A DNA stretch of 64,000 nt from Allomyces arbusculus. Taxonomy: Eukaryota > Blastocladiomycota > Blastocladiomycetes > Blastocladiales > Blastocladiaceae. This document shows, in pieces, positions 1 through 10,888 of the stretch (position 1 is the stretch's first letter; the number at the start of each line of letters is the position of its first letter). Position numbers and translations under genes: made by a program. The notes under the pieces are model-generated. The model was not told the DNA's origin and did no database searches. It was given only the letters and a program-made list of their open reading frames with translations. The stretch is taken from the NCBI GenBank assembly GCA_027604705.1, contig JADHYV010000025.1:186001-250000 (forward strand), read 5' to 3'.

Positions 1-1029
1 CTCACGGGCGAGACGGTCGTCGAGATTGCCGCCGACGAGATGGACGCGCTCGAGGACGACGAAGATGTTGCGCTGCTCGCACCACCACCGCGAATCCACC
101 CGGCACTCGCAGCACTGTCGGTCGTGGCCATCTACGCGGTCCTGCTCGTGGTTGTGGCCGTGACGGCGCCGCCGCTCACGCCGAGGTGTGTGTTTGCGCA
201 ATGGATTTAATTTGCGCACCGCGCTTCGGGCACGAACTGACGCGTGCTGATCGGGTAGCCAACGGCAACACATTCGCCTGCCGCACACGATCGCGCAGCT
301 CAAGCAAGTCGCGGGCGAAGTGGCCGGGCTGGCGTCAACACACCGCGCGACAGTCATGGCCGCGTACGCGGTGCTCTTCACGTTTCTGCAAACGTTTGCG
401 ATTCCGGGCAGCTTGATGCTGACGTGCGTTGACCTCTCACCTCCCTGATTTTGCGACGACTGTGGCGAATGGCTGACCCGCAACAACGGGCACTTAGCCT
501 TCTCGCCGGCGCCCTCTACCCACTCCCACTCGCCCTCCTTCTCGTCTCCACCTGCTCGGCCGTCGGCGCGTCTGCGTGCTATATCCTCGCGCGCGCGTGC
601 GGCCGCGCCGTCGTCTCGCGGCTCTCCCCACTGCGCGTGGCTGCCTGGCGCCGCGAAGTCGACCGCCACGCGCACGACCTGCTGCCTTACATGGTCTTTT
701 TGCGCGTGACGCCGCTGTTTCCAAACTGGCTCGTGAACGTGACCGCGCCGCACCTCGGCGTGCCGCTGCGTGTGTTTTGCGCCGGCACGTTTCTCGGTGT
801 GATGCCGCCAGGGTTTGTCTATGTGCATGCGGGCGCATCGCTGCAGGACTTGACCGAGGATAAGTTTCGGCTGTGGACGCCGCTGAATCTGGCCGCAATG
901 GGGATGTTGGGCGCGCTGTCGCTGCTGCCGGTGCTGGTGGGCCGGAGGAGGCGACGGGCACGGCGCGGACCGGGTGAGGAGGAGGTGCCGGAGGTGGAAG
1001 ACGGCGAGCGGCGGCCACTGTTGGGCTAG
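1..1029 (+). CDS. VTT-domain (TMEM41/DedA-like) membrane protein, 5' truncated by the window
   Basis: Three exons are seen: 1-185 (continuing from outside the window), 259-423 and 498-1029, joined with matching phase across introns starting GTGTGT and GTGCGT. The 293 visible residues begin with an acidic cytosolic stretch and a first TM helix. Then come the conserved segment FLQTFAIPGSLMLT-LLAGALYP and the SNARE-associated/VTT core with GASACYILARACGR and LRVTPLFPNWLVN. The last helix is followed by an Arg-rich, acidic tail. The order matches TMEM41B/TMEM41A-type proteins of the ER, which are lipid scramblases acting in autophagosome and lipid-droplet formation; that function is family knowledge, not visible here. 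The true N-terminus lies upstream of base 1. A TVP38 relative is possible, but the FAIPGS motif favours TMEM41. Confidence 0.85.
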
Positions 1030-1392
1030 CCGGCTTCGTCGCCGTTGTTGTGTACATAGGTATCGAAATCGTGCCAATGAGAAATTGTCAAATACATTGA
1101 TCCGGGAAAGACGTGCGTGCGTCTTGCGTTGCTTTGCGTCCTCTCGTCGTGCTTGATCCACCGTGACGTCGGTGTCGTTCGGGGTCGTGCAGTGCAAATG
1201 ACGGTGAGACGGTCTCACCGCGACCACGACACGCGGCGTGATGGCGGCCGTGATGTGTCTCTCCTTCGCCAGCCGTCTCACAACGCGCTCCGGCGAGCTC
1301 CAGCCGCGTTCGCACGGCCCCACCTTCACCCATCCTCCCCGCCCAGTCCATTCTCCCGCACTCACTCCCCATCAACCTCCCGCAAACGAACG
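1030..1392. other. Intergenic, promoter side of the next gene
   Basis: No coding signal is convincing here. The stretch holds the 3' end of the VTT gene and a pyrimidine-rich run (about 1325-1380) just before the next start codon. Confidence 0.5.
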
Positions 1393-2980
1393 ATGATGGG
1401 CAACGACATGTCCTCCGAGTCCGCGCCACACTCGCGCGCATCCACGTACGAGTGGGTCGGCCACCCGCCGTCTTTCCACCAGCCCGCCGGTGGCAGCGCA
1501 CCCGCGGCGAGCTCGCCGCCGCAACCGACCGCCGCGCCGCGCGGCCTGCAGTACCCGCCGCTCACGGACCTGCACCGCGCGCCACTCCCGGGCGGGCACA
1601 AGTCGCCGCCGCCCGGCACGTTCCCGCAACACCTACAGCAGCACCCGCCGCTGATCGATTTGGCAGAGCCGGAGCGCGAGCGGCCGCCGATTCCGAGCCG
1701 CCCCGCGGTCGTGCCGGTGGCGATGTGGGACACGCTCGCGCCGGCGGCCGCGCTCGCGAAACTGCGGCCAGCGGCCGAGCCGGCGGCGGCGCGTCCGGTC
1801 GTGCCGCAGGTCGAGACAGAGCCCGACTTGCTCCGCGTCGAGACGGAACTGACGCGCGCCGAGACCGACTTGTCGCTGGCCCACCCTGCGCTGCGGATCG
1901 ACACGGCGACAGCGCGGTCGCCGTCGCCCGAAGTGCCCTCGGTCCCGGACGTTGCGGCGAACGTGGACTTGGCGAGCCCGATGCTATCGGGCCCGTTCAG
2001 TCCGTATCCGACGGTGGAGAAGGTATGGACGTGACGTTCGCGCTCGACGGAGGTGGCACTGGGGCTGACGACGCGATAGGAACGGTCGATCTCGACCGTC
2101 TCGGTCGCCGGATCCACGACCGCCGCGCCGCGCAAGGGGACATCGACCGCCGCGGAACCCGCGACATCCACCACCTCGTCACGATCGCCGTCGCCGCCCT
2201 CCGCCGCTGCGCGTCCCACCGCCGAGGTCGCCGCGGTCCCCGTCACCGAGTCCGTCCTCGGCCTGACCCCTGCGACTCCCGTCACCGCCGCCACCGCCGC
2301 GACGACGCCGCCACGCAGTCCGACGATGCGTCCGGCCACCGCGCCGGTGGACCGCACCCCCTCGCTGTCCCTCCCACCGTCGGCCTCCGTTGATCCGACG
2401 TCCGCGGCGGCGCTGCTCGATGCCAACTGCACGCTCACCTGGCAGGTGCGGCGCGCGCGGCATGCGGCGCGTCGCGCCGCATCGGCGGCCGCCGATTTGG
2501 CGGCGCTGGTTCGCGAGGAGCGGCGCGTGGATGATGCGCTGGTACGTTCTCACTCACTCAACGGTGCACGCCGACGCGCAGATGAGGGACTGACGTTCCA
2601 TACAATGCACGTAGCGCATCATTGCTGCGCGCCAGTTCGAGCTCGCCGACCGTCTCTTCCATCTGACCGCGCAGCGCGAACGCGACCGGGCCCAGTTCGA
2701 GAGCGACCAAATGCGCCGCGAAATGTCGGTCGCGTCCCGCCTCTGTGACTGGGCCGTGCGCAATAACCGCACTTACGTGCAGCTCGACGATTTCCGGTTT
2801 GTGGAACGCGGGTATACCCCGGACCAGCACGGGCGGATGCGGCCGTTCGCGCGATACGTGACGCCGCTCGCCGAGTACACGTTCTCGCAGGTTGAGGGCG
2901 AGCTCTGGCCGCGGGAGGAAGCGGTAGGGGGCGGTGAGCGGCAGCGGCCGTGGTTGGCGGCGGTGGCGGCGGCGCGGTAG
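1393..2980 (+). CDS. Uncharacterised Pro/Ala-rich protein with a C-terminal helical region
   Basis: I do not recognise this family. Exons 1393-2022, 2080-2541 and 2636-2980 give 478 residues; all junctions are phase 0 (donors GTATGG and GTACGT, acceptors TAG and CAG). The first two thirds are low-complexity, rich in Pro, Ala and Ser. From about residue 330 a helical, Arg/Ala-rich region with coiled-coil character begins (TWQVRRARHAARRAASAAA, LVREERRVDDAL). It ends in a more globular C-terminus with several aromatic residues (RLCDWAVRNNRTYVQLDDF, RYVTPLAEYTFSQVEGELW). The start was chosen at the first of two consecutive ATGs (MMGND). No membrane segment or catalytic motif is seen. The clean phase closure over two introns is the main support. 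Confidence 0.6.
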
Positions 2981-3249
2981 GGAGGGAGGGAGGCGGACAT
3001 GAGCGCCCCGGGTAGGGGAGTGAGGGAGGGAGGGAGGGCTTGTCGCGTCGCGTCGCGTTGATGCGACGGACGGACCGGAGAGCGGCAGCGGCGACAGGAA
3101 CGGGGGCGCCGGAGGACACGGAACAGCAGAAGCAAGAGGAGGGAAGGCATCTTCACGCGGTCTAATTCCAGAGACAATCAATACAAAACGTTGCCAAAAA
3201 CGCACAAAAACGGGAGAGAGGGCCTCGTGGCGCGCCCAGCTGGACAGGC

Positions 3250-4956
3250 TCAGGCCTGCTTTTTCGGGTGCTTGATGGTCAGGCACCAAATGTCGAGCTC
3301 GTCGCAGATATCGGCAACGACGCGGCTCGCGAACCGCGCATACGTGATCCACGCCATGGTCGCGCACGTATAGAGGTACCCGACTTCGGCGGCGCGCGGG
3401 ACCAGTGGAGCGCTATGCAAATGACGGGGCACAAGAGCGTCAGCGGACCGGCATCATGCACCAACGGCACGAGCAATAGACGAGCACGTACCCCGCAATA
3501 TACCCCACCCCCGCCGTCACCGCCCCGACCACCGCCATCCCCAAATTCGTGCCACTCGCCAGGTACGGGAACTTGTCATCCTTCACGACATGTCCCAAGA
3601 CGATCGATCCGACCAGGTGCCCAAACCACGCCGTGATCCAGAGCATCAGCGGCACGTTCCCGCCCTCCTTGAGCAACCCGGGCGACGTGAACGCCCAGCT
3701 CGCGACGGTCGCACACGCGATAACGAACGGCGCGAGCCCCATGATCGGCTGCAGCGATCGCTTGGCGCGGATGACGTTCTGGATCGACGTGGCGAGGTTG
3801 AGGAAGATGACGAGGACACCGGCGGCCATGGTCAGGTCGAACGCCGTCAGGGAGAGGCCGAGGAGGGGTCGGTGCCACATGGCCGGTCCTAGACGGGAGC
3901 GGATCGAGGGTCAGTTGGAGAGATGAGAAGGGTCGTGGAGAGCAAAGCGTACCGAAAATGCCTGTCGCCACGAGCACCGTGACGATCATCAAGATCCCTT
4001 CGACGGGGCCGGAAATCAGGCCGAGGTACAGGACGCCCGTGTGGTACTCTTCCCACGTGGTCAGGTAAAAGTTGGCGAGCGCTATCCACGTCGTCCGCAA
4101 CGGTCAGCAACCTGCATCGAAGTGTCAACGCGGCAATTGGCGATCGGTACGTACTGCACCCAAGACTCACGAGCAGCCACGGCGACTGGCCGTACCCGAG
4201 CGCGGGCGCGACCATGAGCACCGACATGGTCGTGTTGAGCGCGTCGCACCCGTGGTCAAACAGTTCCCCGAGCGGGCCGGATTGGCCGGTGCGGCGTGCC
4301 TGCTTTCCGTCAACTACATCGGAGGTCAGTTTGCGATAGCGTCGCATGAACGAGCTGGGGGGGGGGGGGAGGGCGACCGTACTTGCGTCGAGCGACTGGT
4401 AAATGAACAGGCCGAGCCCAAACCTACGTTGCCATCCTGCGCGCATCAGTTGTTCCGCGACACGACTCGCGACCGCCGCGCACTCCGGTGTCGCGTACGT
4501 ACACGAAATAACACCACCGCGGCAACGGCGTCACCAAATCGGGTGACCACCACAGCGTCATGAGCACATTGGCCACAATAAACGCGAACCCGATCAGCGT
4601 CACGAGATTGGGTCTACGCTCGGCACCCCCCCCGCACGCGTCAAACCGTGCGATCACTAGCTCTTGAAGATCACGAAACGTCGAGCGGTCGGCACGTACG
4701 CCATCCACATCGGCACCCACTCGACCAAGCGCGTCCAGTACGGCTGCAAAATGTACTGCGAGACCAGCGACTTGTCTGCGCCCGCGTACTTGTAGAGCCG
4801 CAAGTTCGAGATCAGATGCGCCGGGATGATGCGCGTCGTTCGTGCCGGGGTGGTGCGACCGGTGCTGCCGGTGGGCATCGGATCGGAGGGCGCGCTAACG
4901 GGACAATCAGCAGTCGTGGGGCGCGACGGCGTGCGGCGGCGGCGGTGCGACGGCAT
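3250..4956 (-). CDS. EPT1: Choline/ethanolaminephosphotransferase (CDP-alcohol phosphatidyltransferase)
   Basis: Seven exons (4956-4700, 4613-4503, 4423-4383, 4313-4155, 4081-3953, 3888-3471, 3412-3250) give 425 residues, all in phase; the third exon is only 41 bp. The CDP-alcohol phosphotransferase signature DG-x2-AR-x8-G-x3-D-x3-D is complete (D138 G139, A142 R143, G152, D156, D160), inside [30 protein letters not shown] near the N-terminus and [17 protein letters not shown] downstream are typical of Cpt1/Ept1. The enzyme transfers phosphocholine or phosphoethanolamine from the CDP derivative to diacylglycerol in the ER, the last Kennedy-pathway step. Choline against ethanolamine preference cannot be read from the sequence. 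The last splice (exon 6 to 7) has two near-equal donors, so a few residues there are uncertain. Confidence 0.9.
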
Positions 4957-5828
4957 GGTTGAATGGTCCAACAAAAAGGCGGGTGGCAGGTGCAGCGCGC
5001 GCGGGCGGGGAGCGTTGGCGCCGGATGGCCGTGCGCTGGAGGGTCGTGGTTGTTGATGTCGTCGTCGTCGTCGTCCTCGTCGTCGTTGACGTCGTCGTCG
5101 TCGTCCTTATCGTGGAGAGTTGTGTTCGCAGCTGGTTGGGCACTTGGTTGCTGGTGCGTGGGTTGTTCCTCGAGAGAAGGAAGGCGCCGGTTGGCAGAGT
5201 TGGACTCTGGCGTGGACTTGATCACCCGCACGGTTCCCCCAAGAACACACCACCACGACGTTGCGCAAACAAAGCAAAATGGATTCAGCGATTTGGGACA
5301 ACAAACAACAGGAGAAACAAACGAACGAAAAGAAAAATGCCAACGCAAAAATACAGACAGGGCCGATAATGAGAATAACATCAAGAATCGGGGAAGCGAG
5401 GGGAGGGCAGCAAACGGAGGGAACGGGAAACGGCGACACAAAGACGGACAGTCGAGCCGACGCGCGAGCCGCGAGCGCGCAACGCAGGGCAGCGGAGGGT
5501 ACAGAAACGCGTGCCGTGCGGGATGGCGAGGCGGGAGAAGGGACAGGATACAGTCGAGCATCGAGCAAGAGCAAAAGCAAAAGCGAGACCCCCGCCACGC
5601 CGCCGCGGAATCATCGAAAACGCAAAACGACAAAAAGGAACACACAAATCGGAAACGAGCTACGTCGACTCGTGGCACGGTGGACCTGGCCGGGCGACTG
5701 CGCGAGCGGCGCGCCGCCTTCCATGCCCCCTGGAACACGCCTCCCTTGACATCGCCGTCGACCGTCTTCTTGAGCACAGTGCTGCGACGTCTGGCCGGTG
5801 CACTCGTTCGCTGTTCCCATCCTTCCCA
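4957..5828. other. Intergenic with GTC/TCG trinucleotide-rich stretch
   Basis: This lies between the start of the phosphotransferase gene and the end of the next minus-strand gene, so it should hold the promoter of the former. Bases 5054-5112 are an imperfect TCG/GTC trinucleotide tract. The remaining open frames are GC-driven and have no family features. Confidence 0.5.
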
Positions 5829-7725
5829 TCAATCGAGCTTGTCGGCACCACCCGGCATCATCTGTGTGCGGATCTGCCGGCGCTGCTCCCACTGCTCGGC
5901 CGCGCGCGACGCCGACACTCCGCCATTACTCGCCAACGATGCCGGTGCTGGTGCCGTCTCGCCAACATCCACGACCGTATCATGCATAGCGACCTGGTGC
6001 TTATCCACGGGCGAGTGCGCGAGCGACGACGACCGTGACGTCCCCGTCGACCCGCTTGAACTCGACACTCCACTGCTTCCCGCCGCCGACGCCGTGGCCG
6101 CAGCCGTCAATGCCGACTCGGCGGCCGACCGCGCACGGGAGAGCCACGATTCCTTAGCACGCGTGGTCGCGCGAAACTGCGCGACCGCGTGCGACAGATC
6201 GGACGCGGACGACCGGCGCTCCAAGAACCCGACGAGCGGGTCGTGGTCGTGCATGTGCGGGTACAGGGCCAGGTACCCGTACCACTTCCACGCCTTGAGC
6301 GCGATATAGTAGGCGATAATCACGTCGATCGTGTAGTGGTACCGCATGGCCAGGAGGGACCACATTCCGCCAAACGCGAGCGCCCAGATGCCTCGCTGGA
6401 TCCAGGGGTGTTGCGGGCCGTAATCATTCCTGGAAGCAGAGGGTGAGTCAGATGAGGAGGCAATGCGCGGGCACGAAGCGAGGAGTGGAAAGAGAAACGT
6501 ACCAGACACTCGCCATCAGCGTCAACACGACCGTGTGCCCCGAAAACACCAAATCCGCACACGTATCCGGCGCAAACGGGTTCACGCGCGCATTCACGTC
6601 CCGCGACGCCGGGTCGCGCGCCATGCACATTTCCTGTGGGTCCGGTAGCGTCGTCGCGACAATCGTGACCGACCGCAGCAACAACAGCGTCCCATGCACG
6701 TACAAGTACCGGCGCAACAACCCCATACGGTGCTTGTGACGCAACGTCATCAGCACCGTCAACACCGTGAGCGTTACAATAAAATAATCCGGTAAATGCG
6801 GCGTCTTCAAGTGCGGAATCAAATCGTGCCCCAAGTCCGGCAAGCGCGCGTTGAACGGGATCCCGTTCTTGGCGAGCTCGATCCGGCGCCGGTCGGCAAT
6901 GTTGCAGAAAATGATATTGATTTGGCCACAGAGCGCCCAGAAGAGGAAACTGATCAGCAGCCGCCGCTTGCCGTGCTGCTCGACGTGCACGTCCGCGAGC
7001 CACCGGAACCAGCCGAGCCGGTCTTCGTGTCCGCGGAGGAACGGGAACGCGGGGACCTCCGGGACCTCGTACGGCCGAGTGCGCCCGCCGTGCGCGATCG
7101 CGCGCGCAAAACGTGGCGAGAGCGGGGACAGCGGGAGCGCCGCGGGGTTGCGCGTGCTCGGTGCGCGGCGCACGCGGCCGCCCGGTGCGCCGCTACCAGC
7201 GAGCAGCGCCGTGTCGCGCGCGAGCTCGTCGTCATCGTCGTCCTCGTCTTCGTCGTCGTCGACACCAATCACCGTTGCAAATGCGGGCCCGCCGTCGGGT
7301 GCGCGCGCCTTTTCCGAGGTACTCGATGCGGCCGGCAGAGTCAGTGGTGCTGGTGGAGCCGCGCGACGGCCACTCCCAACGGTGGTGCGCGACGCCGGTA
7401 CCGGTGGGGGCGAAGGGAGCGGCAGCGGCATCGGCGACGCCGTCGACGCGCGCCCACGCGGCGCTTCGTCGTCAAACGCCAGGTCAAACTCGAGGTCGTC
7501 TTGCGAGAGCGGGCTGGTCAGCGTCACGTGCGCCGTGGAGGTCGCGGCAGGTGGGAGGGTCGCGGCCGCAGCGGCAGCGTCGGTGCTCGTCCACGACGGG
7601 GACTGGGAGAGGGTGGATGCAATCATGGCCGACCCGAGCGACCGCGACCGGCCGTGGCGGCCTGTCGGGAAGGCGCTGGCCGGTTGGCGCGCGGGGTAGG
7701 AAGTGGAGGGGGCGCCGTGGTTCAT
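5829..7725 (-). CDS. Sphingomyelin-synthase-type (PAP2_C) ceramide phosphotransferase
   Basis: Two exons (7725-6503 and 6429-5829, donor GTACGT) give 607 residues. After about 270 disordered Ser/Pro/acidic residues comes a multi-pass membrane domain with the SMS active-site motifs: C389-x-D-L-x-F-S-G-H397-T and, across the intron, H439-Y-T-I-D443. The His/His/Asp set is therefore complete. RRIELAKNGIPFNARLPDLG and the helix just before it also fit the family. Members move a phospho-headgroup from a phospholipid onto ceramide in the Golgi, plasma membrane or ER; an SMSr-like ceramide phosphoethanolamine activity is equally possible. The C-terminal 150 residues are low-complexity. The ATG at 7725 is the first in frame after an upstream non-ATG stretch. 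Most Dikarya use Aur1-type IPC synthase instead. Confidence 0.85.
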
Positions 7726-9728
7726 GGTTGGTCGTAGATTTGAATGGCGGGAGAGCGGGGCGCCGTCCGGGACGAGCGTGGAGCGGCTGGTACGGTGCAG
7801 GGAGTGTCGTCGAGCACCGTGTTCGCGCGGTCGCTGGAGTTGTTGATAAATCAAGCGGGCTCGATGATGGGGTTGTCGAGGCGGAGCGAGGAAGGCCTAC
7901 TGCGCCAAGAAATCGAGGCACGAGCAGGCCGGCGGCCGTTCAGCAGTCGCGGCGGGCAGGCAGTCGGGGCGGAGTGCGGGCAGTCGTGCGCACAGCCGGC
8001 GTCGTCAGCGTCGTCGGCGGCGGCGTCCTCGTCGAGGTGGACGGTCGGCGGACGAGCAAGAGGAAGGAAGGTGCGGAGCGTGGGCGGACAACCTGTGCCA
8101 GTCACAACTAAACAGAGTGGAATGACCCGCCATTCGTATGGTCAGCGTTCCGCCATGGCTCGTTTGCCTTTCGCTTCCGCCCGCAGCAAGCCCGCACAAA
8201 ACTCCGCCGGCCGCGGCCTGAGTTTCGTCCTGCGCGACCGACCACGCCAGCCATCGTGTCGGCCGGGACAGCGGCCGGGACAGCGCTTGGCATCCTGAGC
8301 CGCCGGGGTCCACGCGTGCGCGTGCGGTTCACCGTGCGGGCGCGGCCGGCGCACGCGCGTCGGCAACGGGACGCTCCTCCGCCCGGTGCTGTTGCTGCTC
8401 GTGCTGATGTTGGACAGCCAGGGTCGCGCCGATGGAGCGCCTCTGCGAGCTTCCCGCGCCACCATCGTAGCATACTGACGTGGATCCACCGCAACCACTC
8501 CGAATCGGCCAAGCAATGTGCTTCATCGAAACCGCGTGCCATGCCGCGACATGGCGAACCGCGACATGATGGACGAGAGCGTCGTACTTAAGGTGCGTGC
8601 TTACGTTGCGTGCTCTCGCTCAAGGCGACCGTGGGCCGATCCAAGCGTGGTCGATGGTCGCGTCGTGGGCCGAGGCCGTGCAGGTCGCGTGCGGAACGCT
8701 CTGGCTGCCGCTGAGACACAGTCGATCGCGCCGGTCGTCCTTGTCTTGCACTTGGCGGACAACAGAGCAACGTCGTGCGATGCGGTGGTGGTCGGTCGGC
8801 TCGGTCGGTTGGTGCCGTTGCTCGCAGCCCGTCGGTATTTGTCCAAAGTATTATTCACGATGCACTTGTCGATGGAGGAGAGAATGCGTCCGATCTCGCA
8901 TGTCGTGCCGGCCTTCAACGATGCGCACTCTGCGATGCATTTCTGTCCTGCTCTGTCCTGTCGCGTCCCGGCCTTGCCGCACCCGCTGGCGCGTGTGTGT
9001 GCCAGGGCACCAGCCCCTGACCGCGTCGGATGCACCCGCGGGTGGCCGGCCAGCCTGTCCTGCCGCGTACGGTGGCCGCGCCGAGAAAAAAAAAACAGGC
9101 GCGCAGAGGCGGAGGTCGGCGTGGGGCGCGGGGCGCGGGCTCTGCTCGTGGTGGCCGGGATGAAAAGAAATGAAAAGAAAGAGCCACCCAGCTTCGAAGC
9201 TCCTCTTGTCTCCTGGCGGCTGTTGCGTTTTGGTGGGCGCTCTTCTCCAAGGGTTGCGCGTGTTTGCTGCTGCGCTGGCATTTGAAAACGGCGAAATGTT
9301 CGGAAGAAAGATGCAATGTGGATTTGGATTTGGAGATGATGAAATGGTCAAAGCGCGAGATGGCGAGGATTGTTGTGCGATTTGTACGGATTGGAATCCT
9401 TGCGCGCGGCAAACTGAAGACGGCGACCGAATGGAGGGCAAGCGGCCACCAAAATGCGACTTGCGAGCCGGTGCCGGCAACAAAACAATAGAAGTTGGCC
9501 CTGCATGAACTCTCGAGCACGCGGTAGTTGTAGACGATGGCACCACGACCGGCAGCAAACCTGGCAACGTCAGGGAGGCAGACGATGCCAATTTTGCGGC
9601 ATTTCGGCCGTGGTGCGGCAGCTCAAACCGGCGAGCCAGCGAGCGAGCGGGTGGTCGATGGCATTTGTGGGAGACGGTGTATTGACACAGGAACCCGCAC
9701 CACCAAATCGAGAATAAAACGAAGTGGT
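7726..9728. other. Two-kilobase intergenic region, no gene recognised
   Basis: Several open frames cross this stretch on both strands, but none shows a domain, a splice-consistent extension or a composition different from chance in GC-rich DNA. Bases 9280-9500 are less GC-rich. The 5' end should contain the promoter of the sphingomyelin-synthase-like gene. Confidence 0.4.
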
Positions 9729-10252
9729 TTAACGGTACGACTTCTGGTAGCGGGCACGAGCACCCTTACCGCCGAACTTCTTGGGCTCGCAGCGGCGCGG
9801 GTCCGCGACCAGGAGCGAGCGGTCGTACTGGACAAGCATCTTGCGCAGCTCGTTCTTCGACGCCTCATCGACGACTATTGAGTAGAAATTCGTCAGTTCC
9901 GTCGTCCAAAAGGCGAGAATGACTGCGTCACCACCAAAACGACCGCAAATCGCCCGAATCGCAACGTACACTTGGCGTAGTACGCAACAATCGCCTTGGC
10001 GATCGCCTGGCGGATCGCGTAGACCTGCGACGTGTGACCACCGCCGTTGACGCGCACGCGAATGTCGACGCCCGCGAACTTGTCCTTGCCAACCACAAGA
10101 ATCGGCTCGTAGACCTTGTAGCGCAGGATCTCGGGCTGCACAAGCTCGAGCGGCGACCCGTTCACGCGGATCATGCCCGTGCCGCGCTTGCAGTGCGCCA
10201 CAGCCGTCGCGGTCTTCTTGCGGCCAAAAGTCTGAACGGCTTCAACGGACAT
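9729..10252 (-). CDS. RPS16: 40S ribosomal protein uS9 (S16)
   Basis: Exons 10252-9970 and 9874-9729 (donor GTACGT, acceptor TAG) give 142 residues, the usual eukaryotic length. The sequence is unmistakable: it starts [20 protein letters not shown], has [20 protein letters not shown] in the middle and ends with the invariant [17 protein letters not shown], whose C-terminal YR tail contacts P-site tRNA. The intron splits the ...YYAK-FVDEASK... helix. It is head to head with ERB1. Confidence 0.97.
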
Positions 10253-10888
10253 GCTGAAAACGACGGTGACGGCGATTCCGTCAGTTCAGCGTTCGGTGGG
10301 GTTTTTGCAGGGTGTTGATGGAGTGCTGCAGCCGATTTTGCCAACGGATGGACCGGCGTGACCGCCCCGCCCCGCGTGGTGTTGGAGCAGCGTGTCGACC
10401 CCGCACGGCCGCAATTTCGGTGGCCCGCAACGCTGGAATGGGCGCATCAGCGTGGGGACGGTGGATTTCGGCGGTTTTGTGGTCGTGCGGGGGCGGGGGT
10501 GGTCGTGTTCACTGGGTGGTCGGACGGTCGGTCCATTTTGGTCGGCAAACGGCGCGGGGGCATAGTAACCCGTACGTGTTGAATCAGCCTGGTGGAGAGG
10601 GGGTGCAACAACGAAGTCGTGCAAGCAGTTTTTCCTGAACGACTTAACGGATTTCGCCGTTGGTTGAAGGTGATGGGTGTGGCAGGCGCAAGGCTCACCG
10701 CATTTGAGCTACGAAAATTTAAGTCCTCAAACAGCACTGGGAGGGAAAGACGACATCGTGTCACCTGACCGCAAGTGACCTGGACGCAACTGGCCTGCAT
10801 TCCACTCACCTACCGCCATGATCTCGGCTTGACAAGCACCAACACAGGGCACGACCGCCACGACCAAGAGCCCAGCAATTAGAACACC
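10253..10888. promoter_or_regulatory. Divergent promoter region between RPS16 and ERB1
   Basis: This 636-bp spacer separates the start codons of two ribosome-supply genes transcribed away from each other. Both core promoters must lie here unless one gene has a distant start. I see no clear TATA box. The open frames inside have no family features. Confidence 0.5.

Noticed and set aside
4963-6309. 448-codon plus-strand open frame across the EPT1 promoter and the end of the sphingomyelin-synthase-like gene
   Set aside because: It has Ser runs from the trinucleotide tract, no domain, and is antisense to a well-supported exon. GC-rich DNA is poor in stops.
8518-9285. 255-codon plus-strand frame
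   Set aside because: No domain, no plausible splice partners, and equally long frames exist on the other strand over the same bases.
9330-9420. ATGATGA ... CTGA, resembling C and D boxes of a snoRNA
   Set aside because: Neither a terminal stem nor good C'/D' boxes could be found; such short words occur by chance.
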